This document shows positions 21,977-64,000 of a stretch of DNA of 64,000 bases, piece by piece; position 1 is the stretch's first letter; each line of letters starts with the position of its first letter. Below the pieces are notes generated by a model, which worked only from the letters and a program-made list of their open reading frames with translations, had not been told where the DNA came from and searched no databases. Both the position numbers and the translations under genes were made by a program. The stretch lies in the NCBI GenBank assembly GCA_936450465.1, contig OW388289.1, positions 79,935,093 to 79,999,092 of the forward strand, given 5' to 3'. Source of the stretch: Gibbula magus (lineage: Eukaryota > Mollusca > Gastropoda > Trochida > Trochidae).

Positions 21977-24482
21977 TTAACGTCACATTACTTCTCATTG
22001 AGCACCACAACAAAACTTTCAGAGCAGCTTGGAGCTGATGACCAAAGGATTTTCACCTATTACTTGTTTATAGGTATTTGTGAATAATCAATGTGAATTT
22101 CAAACATTTTGTATTTACAAGTGGATACAAGGCATTTATTGTACAGTCTTTTTTCTTTGTAGTGAAATGAACTCTTCTTACCTAAAATGTGGACAACCCA
22201 TTCAGCACATTTTTATTGGTTAAAGACATCTTTATTGGAAGAATCCATTTACAATCAGGGGTGATGGGTTGATCACAACCCAAAAGAATCGGGACTTGAA
22301 CACTGGATCTGAAACTTTTTGTCATGTATGTTTAACATATGCTATGTCTTTAAGTCAATATGAAGTCAGATTATGATAATTTTTAAATGTTAATGTTCTT
22401 TTTTGAATTCTTGAATAGTTCAATACTGTGTATGTGTTACTTTGTATATGCATATATATTTGTACATTTTTATACTAAATACAGCAGACAATAAACAGTA
22501 TACTCAAGTTCAAGTAAGTAAAATTGTACACTTTGTAAAACATACATTTAAAAAAAAAAGTGTTGATCAGCATATAAAAGCAAAATAATTTTATTTCCTC
22601 CTTACATCATTTTTGGTAAGGTTTATCATTAAAACAAAAAAGTCTAAGTGGATGATGTTTTTTGTACATGGTTTTGCATTTATTTAAAAATTTCTTTACC
22701 ACTGCATAGCAAAATGACAAACACTGGTCAAAGGGAGATAACTTATGTCTGACTGATCATCATTCACTTACAATTTTATCTCTCCTTTCAGTCTAATTTT
22801 ACCTTTAAGTAAATAATGCGTACTATAAAATTAAATGTTGTCATTTGCAGACATTATACTTTCAAGCCATCAACAGACTATAAGATAATCCTTTCCAAAA
22901 GATAGTTTTGTTTTTGACTATGATAATGTCCATAGTGTGATTTTGATAAATCTCAAATGCTGCATATGTAATTTTAGATTGTTAGATTTAATCATGTCAT
23001 TGCCAGTTATGAAAGTGACTTCATGAAACACATTTGTAAACTAAGAAATTTATAAATGGCAATGTGTTGATAATGCAAAGTACTTTAAATTTCAATTTTA
23101 TTTACATTTTTAAAAAAAATAATATATGACAAAATAAATGGCAAAATAGTCACATAGACAAAATCATTCCACAAATATTTTTTTCAAGTTTAGATTAAAC
23201 AAAATGAAGGGTAAGTAGTGACTTTATATTATTTTAGCTGGATGTTTACTTTCAGTATTTTGTTTCACAATACAAGTATATACTTTTTTTTAAAAGTTAA
23301 TTAATATCAAAAAGTTTCTATGATCAATGTAATTATGTTGACAGTATCATCAATTACAATGATCAAAACAAATGTAAAATTCCAATGAGAAAAAAACACA
23401 CAAAAAACCTTTTTCACTATGTATGTTAATATTTTTATAGAGCTAAAAGTGTTGTTTTAAAAGAAATGACAAAGGATTTATTGGTACGTTGAAAGGTGCT
23501 AAATTATTGTAGACATTGCATGATATACAGGTTGTTTGTATATTCTCTTCAATTCTTGTGTACAAAGTAGATAATTATATATATTAAGTGTCGATTGTCC
23601 AGTCAAGAAGATATGTATGTTGTAAATTACCTGTATTGAAAATAATTTCTCAGGTTAAAAAACGATTTTCTATATCTCTTAACTATGTTTATTACAGACT
23701 TACAAAATTATTGAGTAGACTATCTCTTTATGTGCGTTACACAGAGTGTAATATCTAAGCATGTATACTACCTAGGCCTGATGTGCAGGACTTTATATTG
23801 ATACAAAGTTTGTCTCAGTATTTGAAAATGAATGACATCAAAAGATCCTTAAGAGATTCGTATCGCATAGTCTCTGTCAACTCTAGACTTTTTCAATCTT
23901 CTGTCAAAGTCAGTAAATGAAATATATAAAAAAAAAATTCAAAGATTTGATATTTTGGTATAAAAATAAAGGATTGCTGCTGTATACAAATGTTTCTTTG
24001 CTTTGGTTCAATTTTGTATCAAGTATTAATTAAAAATTATTCATTTAAATTCTTTAAGAATCAATCAATTTAAGAATTGAAAATTTTTAAGATTAAGTTT
24101 AAAAGTATGATATATGTGATATATTTATTCAATTTATTAAAATTTCTTTAAAATTAGAGATTAAGATTCCAAATTTACATATTCAAAGACTTTCAAACTT
24201 TAACTATGTAATATTGATTGTGTCAATCAACAATTCAAATTTTCAAAAAGTGTAAGTATTTTATAACTTATAAATATAGGCTAGAATTTGGTGTATTGTA
24301 CTAAAATGTGATGTGAACTGCTTTTACATATACATATTTTGTGCCAGTCATGAAATGCCTGGAAGCTGTGTTACATTGTTTCTGATGTGTGGTATAGAAG
24401 AATGAGAGAGTTAGGGTATATGGTTTAAATATTCCTCTGTATGTTGTCTTCAGACGCCATTGTATAATTATGATGTAAACTA

Positions 24483-24488
24483 AATAAA
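24483..24488 (+). terminator. Candidate poly(A) signal of the ADAMTSL transcript
   Basis: AATAAA followed within about 25 nt by a GT/T-rich stretch ('GCCTTGTTTTGTCTTC'), the usual arrangement of cleavage and downstream elements. It is 4.2 kb after the stop codon, so a shorter isoform ending near 22,510 is also possible. Confidence 0.55.
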
Positions 24489-24717
24489 GCTTTGCTAATT
24501 ACATCTGCCTTGTTTTGTCTTCAATTGTTTATGTCGTAAATGGCAAATTGTCAACACATTGATCCTGCTTATTATCACCATGATTTAATTAACTTTGAAG
24601 CATAATTCAAAGATGACTTATCAGTTAAAAGAGAGTTCTATCTGGGTATTTTTGTGGAAATAGAATTCCAGGGAACATTACTCTTTACACACATATGTTA
24701 TTATCTGTAATACTATA

Positions 24718-24802
24718 CAATTATAGACTGGTGATGAAGACAATACCTGTTTTAATGGACCCGAGAAAACAATATTGGACAAATTCACCAGTCCATAGTT
24801 GT
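24718..24802. repeat. Short inverted repeat
   Basis: CAATTATAGACTGGTGA at the left and TCACCAGTCCATAGTTG at the right are inverted complements with two mismatches. Possibly the tips of a small MITE or one end of a larger element whose extent I cannot fix. Confidence 0.5.
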
Positions 24803-25572
24803 TTTATTATGTATTTAATACAAATGAATGGAAAACAATGAAATATACAGTCAAGAATGTAATTTGGTTTGAGCAGCTGGGACTACGGCCAATGATGTCA
24901 TGTTATCATCACGTCAAATGATTGTTGCATGACACTGATGTCAATACAGATTGGATTCGGGCTGGAGTCAATATGCTTTTCTTTCCACGGTCATTTGATC
25001 GCTCTCAACCAATCAGAATGCTGGGAAAATATACTTACATAATAAATGATTATATCATGATCCATTTGAAACATATTACTGTAGGTCATAATTTGATGAC
25101 TTTATAATTTTGACACTTGGATAAAGACTAGCATACATTCTTTGAAAAATTATAAACAATGAGAAGTGAATCCCCTGCTGAGTTGGGAAAAGCTGCATGA
25201 TAATGTTGATTAGTTTAATGAAAATAATTTGTTACTTAGTGGATATTCTATAAATATACATGTATATAAATATATGTTTCATTATTTAAAACGTAATGTA
25301 ACATTAGTAAAAAATATAGTATTTATCTCATTTCACGTAGTACACAAAAACAATATGGCAGGGCCAATGCCATTTGCAATCTTCATATTTCTGATGATAA
25401 AAAGATGTTATTATGATACTACCATCTATGTTAACTTTAATGCAAAATATCTGTGACACCATTCTCTATTTTTTAAACTTTAAATAAATTCAAAAGAAAG
25501 TTATTTCACAAGAAATTGTTTTTACAAAGGCATTGTTTGTCACCTGATGTATCTTTTTTGAATTTTATATTT

Positions 25573-26951
25573 AGCTCATCAGGCCTGAAAGGCCCGATGG
25601 GCTTATGGCATGGCATGGTGTCCGGCGTCCGTCCATCCGTCCGTCCATCCGTCAATCCGTCCATCCGTCCATCCGTCCATCCGTAAACTTTTCGCTTTTT
25701 CGACTTCTTCTCCAGAACCAATGACTCCACAGAGCTGAAATTTTATGTGCAGACTCCTTGGCCAATGGGATTCTAAATTGTAAATTTCATGACCCCATGA
25801 CCCCAAATGGGGTCACAGGGGTCACATCCTTAAAAAACCTATTTTCATCTTCTTCTCCAGTTCCAAAAGGTCTAGAGAACTGAAAAGTTGTGTGCAGACT
25901 CCTTGGCCAATGGGGATTCTAAATTGTAGATTATGTGACCCCGTGACCCCAAATTGGGTCACTGGGTTCACATCCTTAAAAACCTATTTTCATCTTCTTT
26001 TTCAGTTCCAAAAGGTCTAGAGAGCTGAACAGTTGTGTGCATACTCCTTGGCCAATGGGGATTCTAAATTGTAGATTATGTGACCCCGTGACCCCAAATG
26101 GGGTCACAGGGGTCACATCCTTAAAAACCTATTTTCACCTTCTTCTCCAATTCCAAAAGGTCTAGAGAGCTGAAAAGTTGTGTACAGACTCGTTGGCCAA
26201 TGGGGATTCTAAATTGTAGATTTTGTGACCCCGTGACCCCAAATGGGGTCACCGGGGTCACATCCTTAAAAACTTATTTTCATCTTCTTCTCCAGTTCCA
26301 AAAGGTCTAGAGAGCTGAAAAGTTGTGTGCAGACTTCTTGGCCAATGGGGATTCTAAATTGTAGATTATGTGACCCCGTGACCCCAAATGGGGTCACAGG
26401 GTTCACATCCTTAAAAACCTATTTTCATCTTCATCTCCAGTTCCAAAAGGTCTAGAGAGCTGAAAAGTTGTGTGCAGACTCATTGGCCAATGGGGATTCT
26501 TAATTGTAGATTATGTGACCCCGTGACCCCAAATGGGGTCACAGGGGTCACATCCTTAAAAACCTATTTTCATCTTCTTCTCCAGTTCCAAAAGGTCTAG
26601 ATCTCGAGAGCTGAAAAGTTGTGTGCAGACTCCTTGGCCAATGGGGATTCTAAATTGTAGATTATGCGACCCCGTGACCCCAAATGGGGTCACAGGGGTC
26701 ACATCCTTAAAAACCTACCGGTATTTTCATCTTCTTCTCCAGTTTCAAAAGGTCTAGAGAGCTGAAAAGTTGTGTGCAGACTCCTTGGCCAATGGGGATT
26801 CTAAATTGTAGATTATGTGACCCCGTGACCCCAAATGGGGTCACAGTGGTCATGATCTAAGAACCTATCTTTTGCTTGTAAACAATAACTTAGATAACTT
26901 AAATATTCAACTTTAGATAGTAAATCAATGAAATCCTGATGAGCTACAGAG
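25573..26951. mobile_element. AGCTCATC-family element with internal 145-bp tandem array
   Basis: It begins AGCTCATCAGGCCTGAAAGG, has a (CCGT/CCAT)n stretch at 25620-25682, and ends CCTGATGAGCT, an inverted terminus. Between them a 145-bp unit ('GGTCTAGAG' at 25869, 26014, 26159, 26304, 26449, 26594; then 26751 with a 12-bp excess) is repeated about seven to eight times. Each unit has the block 'GACCCCGTGACCCCAAATGG'. Single-unit relatives exist elsewhere in the window, so the array arose by internal expansion of a dispersed element. Confidence 0.8.
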
Positions 26952-27663
26952 CCCATGGCTCTATTTTTTTAAAACTATTTTAGTATGACTAAAATAACTG
27001 GAAAATAGTTTTAGACATAGTTTTTGCACACTTTAAAGTGATATTGAGTATGTTGATTAAAATACAGGAACATTTCCTAAAATCTTTCCCATTGAAAGAT
27101 TTACATATAATTTTCTCAGTTTTGTTTAACCACAATAAGAGTAATTTTGCTGTTTAGTAAAGGTATTTCCCATTCTGAATATAGATCAACTATATTATTC
27201 TAGATCAAAGTGGTGGACTCGCACACTTTTAACAAACACACAGAAGAGAAACAAGTTTGTGAGTACTACCGAAAATAAAATATAATAGTTTCTTGCTTTT
27301 ATTGATTTATCACATTCAGTTAAATGTGGTTAGTTAAATGTGGTTCCTATAGATATGTTAATAACTGTTTTTCCCAACTAGACATTTGTTTTAATCCTCT
27401 ATGTGTGTTATGGGTTAATGCTATAATCAAAACAAATATATGCAATATCCACTACAATATAAATCACAAAATGCTAAAACTTTGCATATTCAAAACACAT
27501 TTAGAAACATGTTTATAACTAGTGTCACATCAGCAAATAAAATGACAAAATTAATCTGAAGCACAAGATAGTGAAATATATTCATTTGCAGGTGGGTTGT
27601 CATAGTGACGTTGCAATTGACAAGCTAGCAGCTTAGAAAATCCTTGTTATCGTGTTCTGCAGG

Positions 27664-27901
27664 TTACCTCCCAAAACTTCTACATATATAATATATATAA
27701 ATATTAATAAACACAAATACTGTCATCTTTCTTAGTAAGTAATAAGCTGAACCTGTTAATCCTCTGTTCCAGTAATCTTCTACCCCCTTCTTCAATCAGT
27801 TGTAGAAGTTTTGGCAAATTACATTAAAACATATCCTGGGTTGTTCCATTATAAAAGAGGTAATTTGGTAGTTTTTGGCATGTAGAAGTTTTGGGAGGTA
27901 A
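27664..27901. mobile_element. 238-bp MITE with TTACCTCCC termini
   Basis: Inverted repeats of about 21 nt (TTACCTCCCAAAACTTCTAC...). Most of its interior is the reverse complement of about 28640-28870, the left part of the larger element at 28614-29550. It therefore looks like an internally deleted relative inserted in opposite orientation next to the large inverted duplication. Confidence 0.7.
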
Positions 27902-28651
27902 TCTCTTGAACAGATACACAAATATTATACTCTGATATATGAAATTGCGGGCACATCTTTACAAATTATGTCCCTGTAAAAAAACAGCCAAAATTGACTT
28001 TGTCAGGCAGCAGTATGTCGGTCTTTACTCTGTTGAATATGTGGTGACGTTTCTTTTGTGGTTGAATATATCATCAAAAGTATTGAATAGAAAGAGACTG
28101 CTGTCGGAAGACATTTGGGTTGTGATAAAGCATGTATACATGCTAATATGTGCTGTGGCAGTCGTGGATACGTAAATATTTTTACAAAAGACGAAAACCA
28201 GCAAAATATGATTATTATATTTAAAAACTGAACTCTTTACAATATATATGTTTTAACTACACGTTCAGAACTAGCATGGTTTATATTTCATGCACAACAC
28301 TATATACCTGTATTTGTCTTCATCGGGTATTACAGTGGAATAACATACTGTTCTGTTCTGTATGCAGCATTGGTAGTATTAACATTATCTCTGGCTAATA
28401 GTCTACATTGTATGTAAACAATGTATAACTCTTGATTTCCATCAATCAATGTCAAGTAGAAGATATGAAACTTGTTAATAATAAAAGAATATTATTTCAT
28501 AATGAACTAATACAAATTGACTATGTATAAACATATTTTTTTATGTAAAAACCTTGTCATTTGATAAGTCTCATGTTTTACTGCTTGAGATTTTCAAATT
28601 ATTTTGCAGAACGGTACCTCCCAAAACTTCTACATGCCAATACTTCTACTG
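27902..28651 (+). repeat. Left arm of ~750-bp inverted duplication
   Basis: The sequence from 'CTCTTGAACAGAT' through 'CCAATACTTCTACTG' is repeated in reverse complement at 29511-30260 with only scattered differences over about 750 bp. Open frames inside (for example 27939-28175) match no family I recognise. Confidence 0.85.
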
Positions 28652-29550
28652 CCAAAACTCCTACAAATAGTGAGGGCAGAATTATGCAATTACCTATTTT
28701 ATAATGGAACAACCCAGGATGTGTTTTAATGTAATTTTCTACAACTGATTGAAGAAGGGGGTAGAGGATTACTGGAACAGAGGATTAACAGGTCCAGCTT
28801 ATTACTTACTAAGAAAGATGACAGAGTATTTGTGTTTATTAATATTTATATATATTATATATAAATATAAATATTTTGTTTCATTTTTCGTACGTCACAT
28901 ACAATTTTTTTCGCAATTGTTACAATTGTTATCCAGATAGTACGTGGAAAGGGGAATTTATAAACAGGGATATATACACCTATATGTTTATCTCTCCCCG
29001 TGACGTTGACAGAATTTATGCATTATAATATATAACATACATTATAACAAGAAACAATTTCATATACCAATTACTGAATATGCAATTTCAACAATTTCAC
29101 ACAATCTAGTTAAAAAACGCTTGCCTAAGTCAATAAATGTACAAACAGAATCCACAATTTTAAAAATAGTCTTATCAGATAAGTCATTGTTACCACAGCT
29201 TTCAAATTGAATTCATTAACATAATAATAGCTCTTTGATCTAATGCGTGAATAGTTTTGGCAGATGAAATGGCAGTTGCATAATGGCAGTTGCATAGGCA
29301 AGTAGCGGAATTTTCTATAACCCTATCAAATTTGAGGTCACACATTTATATATGAGAATAAACAGTTAAACAACCTACAACCTCGTATATCGTATGTCTA
29401 TTATTTACTCGTAGCCTAATGTAGATTTTTTTGGCACATTAATCATACCAGTCCATTCTTACTTGATGTAATGACCATGTGCAGTGGACCCTGAACTGTG
29501 TTGTTTTAGTCAGTAGAAGTATTGGCATGTAGAAGTTTTGGGAGGTACCG
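28614..29550. mobile_element. TIR element forming the core of the inverted duplication
   Basis: The termini GGTACCTCCCAAAACTTCTA... and its exact inverse continue through '...CCAATACTTCTACTG', giving matched ends of about 38 nt. The 937-bp body has no recognisable transposase. The element sits centrally between the two 750-bp arms. Confidence 0.65.
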
Positions 29551-30260
29551 TTCTGCATAATAATTTCAAAATCTCAAGCAGTAAAACATGAGGCTTATCA
29601 AATGACAAGGTTTTTACATCAATAAATATGTTTATACATAGTCAATTTGTATTAGTTCATTATGAAATAATATTCTTTTATTATTAACAAGTTTCATATC
29701 TTCTACTTGACATTGATTGATGGAAATCAAGAGTTATACATTGTTTACATACAATGTAGACTATTAGCCAGAGATAATGTTAATACTACCAATGCTGCAT
29801 ACAGAACAGAACAGTATGTTATTCCACTGTAATACCCGATGAAGACAAATACAGGTATATAGTGTTGTGCATGAAATATAAACCATGCTAGTTCTGAACG
29901 TGTAGTAGTGAACATATATATTGTAAATAGTTCAGTTTTTAAATATAATAATTATATTTTGCTGGTTTTCTTCTTTTGTACAAAATATTTACGTATCCAC
30001 GACTGCCACAGCACATATTAGCATGTATACATGCTTTATCACAACCCAAATGTCTTCCGACAGGAGTCTCTTTCTATTCAATACTTTTGATGATACACTC
30101 AACCACGAAAGAAACGTCACCGCATATTCAACAGAGTAAAGACCGAAATACTGCTGCCTGACAAAGTCAATTTTGGCTGTTTTTTACAGGGACATAATTT
30201 GTAAAGAGGTGCCCGCAATTTCATACATCAGAGAATAATATTTTTACATCTGTTCAAGAC
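29511..30260 (-). repeat. Right arm of ~750-bp inverted duplication
   Basis: Reverse complement of 27902-28651, ending at 'CATCTGTTCAAGA'. The similarity stops abruptly after this point, which marks the outer boundary of the duplication. Confidence 0.85.
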
Positions 30261-31264
30261 CACTTGGGTGTTGAAATCGTTTTTTCAATATGCCCTTTGG
30301 TCAGAATGTTTGGCATTTAACTTAAAATGTCTTAAATGTAGAAGTTTAATTAATAAAAAATGTTGTCGATATGAATAACCTTCTTGGACTGAAGTTTGAT
30401 GACGCGTCTTTTACTGTAGGGCGCAATTTTAAAAAGCCATTTTTTACTTTCCTAGATTCGAAAACCACGATTTTTAAACGTGTGTTTCTCAGACATATGA
30501 ACAGATAATCTTGTGAACTTTCAAATTTAGTTTAGTTGGCTTCTGAAGACATGACGTATCTCTGTTTCAGCCGTGTTTATCATTTATGGATAGAATAATC
30601 TTGTATTTTGCATGGTGACTTTTCTTTTGCGGTTGAGTATATGATGGTGTACGATTCACATCTTTTGAACATTGTTGAACACCATGTAGGTATGGTATGT
30701 AGCATTTGATATACCACAGGTGGTTGACTATTGGAAACAAGAAAGACAGTGTCTAAATAAGACCATCATTGTTTCTTCAAATCATACACTGAAAGTTAAG
30801 AATTTGGATAACCTTATATTTCAAGATTGAAATCACACCAACTTCTTATGTCATAAAAAGGGAAGTTGAAAATGGACACATTTCTCTTATACTGAGTCAC
30901 ACTGTATTTAAAAACACAAAACACAAAACAACGAAATGATAAGAATTCCTCTCGTGAACTATAATAGACTCATTTTTATTATCGACGCAGTGTCCCTTTA
31001 AATGCCTTCAATACAAGACACACAATATAGTTATAAAAAGCTTCAGCAAATTAAGGTATTGATCGTTCAATATCTAACCTTACTTTACTGGATAATACGG
31101 AGAGAGAGCAACATTATTCTCGGAAATGAAAATTGAAAGTTTACAAAGTAAAGTCCAAATTTAAGATGATAATGATATTAAGAAAAACGGGAGCCCTTAT
31201 CTCTTCCCTTTCATATATTTTTTATATTGAGCTATACTAGACTTACGTTGGATGTTTTATGAAT

Positions 31265-31365
<101 letters not shown>

Positions 31366-33626
31366 CTATATATATGATTTCGGTGAAGTGAATGACAAAC
31401 AAAACATAAATAGATAAACAAACTAGACTAGATCTATAAGGAGATATCAAATCGCATGCTGGTGATAATGTACTATTGCTTTGATACGCATGACAACCGG
31501 AAATACTTCCTTGATGACAAGAATGAATGCGGCGATACCTTCCGCGTAGAATACTATTTATACCTGGATAGCAGAGGCAGAACTACCAGATAGGTAAATC
31601 TTTCTATATTGTACACTAAAACAAATATATACATATTAAAAGGAATGAACGGAAATTACGAGACTATAAACGAATAGACGAATAAATGAGAGTTGTAGCA
31701 GAAATCAAGCATATAATATAAACTTGCTTATGTTTCTTATCTTCACAATCAAAGGTTTCGTCCAATGGTCATAAGGGGGAGAAAGAAGAAATGAAGCTTG
31801 TATTTTTTATTTCATCGCATAATGGGTGGTGTTATTGGTACAATAATGCACTTTGATACAACTGTCTAAAACTGACGACTGCATACAAATTAAGTCAAAT
31901 ACACAAACTACTTCCACAAAACTGAATGCAGATGGGGCGGGTCCAGAATGGTCCAGTGATGACAACACCAATCGCGTCTATTGGTGAACAATTCACTTTC
32001 TGAAGCGCTCCGTGTATTGTGGTACAACTGACAACCCCAAAACCCTCTCTCTCCATCCGCCAATGGCGCAGTGCATATTCTACAACGGTACCCACAACAA
32101 CGTCACTGCGAGTTTACAGAGAATACCTAACATTTAACCAAGTGGAACACGTTGAAACAAACTCACTGAAGGCATGTACATGAAAGTCATGTGACTGCGC
32201 AGATAATTTGATATAAACATTATATACCTACACTATAAAATAATAATTTTAAACGGTGATGTACGATATCTATTATATTGTTCGTCGTTTTAGAAATCAA
32301 TTTAAGTCAGCCTAAGCTATCCAATAAGAAGATTTATTCCATTAAGACTTTATCTGTACCAACTTATATCGCACAAACAGTTGATGTTATTCCTAGCTTC
32401 CACTTCCAACACGATAGGTGTACGTATATTGCCTGTTAAATGGTACACGTTCATATTATATAAATATATAATACAACACAACTGGTGACATCACTACACA
32501 TTACGTTATCTGACACAGCCTGTATCAGATAAACGAAATTACGTCTGACAAAACAACAGAGTTGAAGTTTCACAGTGTATGTATGGTCACTGGCGCTGAA
32601 GGTCAAGGGTAGCTGACCAGTTTAAATCTAGATGACATTCTTCTGTCTTCTTCTGAGGTGAGAAATCATAATCGATTGAGGTCGTGATGAATTAACAGTA
32701 TCAAACGATTTGAAGTGATTGTCTCATGTTGGCACTCAAATATGTTAAATTTGTATTGCTGCAAACACCATCATTATGTGTAATTAAAGTAGTGTAAAAT
32801 ATCAGGAATATATCTATAAAAATTATTGAGCAATAATGTGTTTGCAGGGGGAATTCCATACGCTTTACGTCACACACTTTTCTCAAAGATGAAGTAAAGC
32901 GGGTGGAACGAAATTGGATATGGTATACTATGGTTTGACATTTAATATTCGCGTTTATGGAACAAACATCATGAAGAATAATGTAACCGTTAGAGGAAAT
33001 ACTGTTATATGTGATGAAATATTGCCTTTACAATATGTGCCGCCTTGCCAACATGAGACAATCACCTTAACATGGCGTGTTTTAAAACTTCGTTATTATT
33101 TCGTGTTTATTCGTATTTTGCATCACTTTAAAATTTGCGTCCATTGGCGTCGTACGAAGATAAATTTGGATATTTTCCATATGAACATATAACGTGGCAA
33201 GAACTGAGTAACCACTCTGGGGGATACAGCATGGAAGTATACAGCAAATGTATCTTTAAAGCATGCAGTTTTGTTGATGGAATGAAACCTTATTGAAGAA
33301 AGAGAATACCGAACTCAACCTCTATATAGTATATAAAATGTGTAACGGGATACGTCCGAAATTGCATGCACAACTCAGAGAGGACAACACAGAAAAGGAT
33401 CACGTCAGTGCAAGAAAAGTGTTAAAGCACCAAATGGTTAATACTCGCCCAGCACTCTGTGGACCACATTTTACAATTATAAATGTATACACGAACGTCT
33501 GGGGGATCCTACCATACAAACTGCAATACAATATACCATAATATATGTCTCTAGTACGGTCTAGTGATGAAAATAGCTGTAGGCTACTTATCGTCGAAGA
33601 TGGTATAAAGAACATAATTTGTGTTG

Positions 33627-33628
<2 letters not shown>

Positions 33629-33707
<79 letters not shown>
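33629..33707. repeat. (TA)n microsatellite, ~39 units
   Basis: Uninterrupted TA tract about 820 bp upstream of the ABCC4-like start codon. Confidence 0.95.
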
Positions 33708-33710
<3 letters not shown>

Positions 33711-34200
33711 TGTTTTTTTTTTACTTGTATCCTATTTAAAAAATAAAAGCATAAAACAATCTTTGCTTAGCTATGGTTAACAGTTAGGCCAACACAATGA
33801 GACATTGGGTTAAAACTGCTTCTATCGAATAATTTAGATTAAGGTAAAATAAAACCTATAAAGTTGACAGAACGTACTCTTTATAATTTAATCAACATAT
33901 AGGCTACATTCGTAAAATAGTTTTAACATCTCTTAAGTGAATGTTCTGTTAGAAGAAGTAGGCCCTGATCTAGTCTAGCTACTTATCTAGAAGAACTATT
34001 ATATAATATTTGATAATACTATTAAGAATCCTAACCTACAGTAGGGCATATTCGATATTTCACTTCTGTGTGACAAGTCTGAATGGAAACGTTATGTGTG
34101 GTATTGAAGCGATAATCCGCTAAACTCATCAATTAAATTGTCCAGCTATCCGTCACGCACGGCTGCATAAAGAGAATGCGGTCTCTAATCTAAGGGGAGA

Positions 34201-34527
34201 GCACTCTAAGAGCAGTATTCTTGACCTCTAGGCAGGTCACGTGTCATTCTCCCTCTTTGATCAAAACACTGACACAGTAAGTAGCGGTAAATAGCCAACA
34301 GTAATCATTAGTGCAGATATTTACAATCGAGACACAGAATGACATAGTTTCACATCTGATTGCATTGGAATATCACAAAACGCGAGACCTGAAAATGCGA
34401 TTTTCCTTCCAGAAAAGGCTGTCAACTGCTTGAATGAAGCAGGTGCGATGAGTCGTGTGCGACAGACGCGGTTTTTCAGGTGAAGTGAATATGAGGTAAA
34501 CTTGAGCGGCACATCTAGGAAGCCAAT
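34201..34527 (+). promoter_or_regulatory. Probable promoter/5' UTR region of the ABCC4-like gene
   Basis: Composition rises in GC compared with the flanking intergenic DNA. A CACGTG E-box is at 34238-34243, about 285 bp before the ATG. No TATA box is obvious. An in-frame TAG at 34516-34518 closes the frame just upstream of the ATG. A possible 5' UTR acceptor ('GGTTTTTCAG') lies at 34470-34479, so a further non-coding exon cannot be excluded. Confidence 0.35.

Positions 34528-64000
<29,473 letters not shown>

Larger units (their letters stand above)
20248..24510 (+). other. Probable long 3' UTR and downstream flank of the ADAMTSL gene
   Basis: AT-rich non-coding sequence follows the TAG. Candidate signals are AATAAA near 22490 and a stronger one at 24483-24488. 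If the distal one is used the 3' UTR is about 4.2 kb and includes the TTAA element at 20508-21976. Transcript extent is inference. Confidence 0.5.

Noticed and set aside
27939..28175. 78-codon open frame in the left arm of the inverted duplication
   Set aside because: No recognisable domain, and the corresponding frame in the right arm copy is not preserved in the same form.
33293..33541. 82-codon open frame in the intergenic region
   Set aside because: No family match recognised, no splice or promoter context, low-quality composition.

Overview
This is an AT-rich, intron-rich eukaryotic window carrying parts of two protein-coding genes, both on the + strand. GT-AG introns interrupt conserved animal domain families, the 5' and 3' flanks are long, and many short non-autonomous transposons are present. 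The repeat style suggests a marine lophotrochozoan, probably a mollusc: TTAA-flanked MITEs, dispersed elements opening with a 'GTCCGTCCGTCC' stretch, and a short 'ACTCACTCACTTACTCACT' tail near 8875. Species assignment is inference. No prokaryotic genes, CRISPR arrays, rRNA or intact tRNA genes were seen.

Region 1 (about 1-24,500) is the 3' part of an ADAMTS-like (ADAMTSL) secreted matrix protein gene. Nine exons (1308-20247) join in one open frame of 739 residues: the end of the ADAM-TS spacer domain, a long Arg/His/Ser/Asn/Gln-rich linker, six thrombospondin type 1 repeats (TSRs), and a six-cysteine PLAC domain ending at TAG 20245-20247. The gene starts before the window. A long AT-rich 3' flank follows, with a good poly(A) signal at 24483-24488 and a piggyBac-type TTAA element inside it.

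Region 2 (about 24,500-34,200) is intergenic and repeat-dense. It holds a 145-bp tandem array inside a dispersed terminal-inverted-repeat element, a roughly 750-bp inverted duplication whose spacer carries a transposon-like element, and two long (TA)n tracts.

Region 3 (34,528 to beyond the end) is an ABCC4/MRP4-like ABC exporter gene. I place the start codon at 34528 in a 62-nt first exon. It joins 27 further exons through 63616 in one continuous frame of about 1,229 codons: short N-terminus, TMD1, NBD1, linker, TMD2 and most of NBD2. The last exons (about 80-100 residues) lie beyond the window. Its introns carry a 5'-truncated, frameshifted Penelope-like retroelement, a hierarchically organised 20/60/180-bp minisatellite, several MITEs and a tRNA-derived SINE. 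Two tandem duplications overlap splice sites: a duplicated 5' splice site after exon 9, and five decoy 3' splice sites before exon 22.

The two genes are unrelated in function (extracellular matrix organisation versus membrane export), and I see no sign of a joint system. The most interesting material is the repeat architecture touching the splice sites of the ABCC4-like gene and the intergenic inverted duplication. I found no convincing new multi-gene system. All exon boundaries were read by eye from splice consensus, frame continuity and domain recognition; no alignment or transcript data were used.
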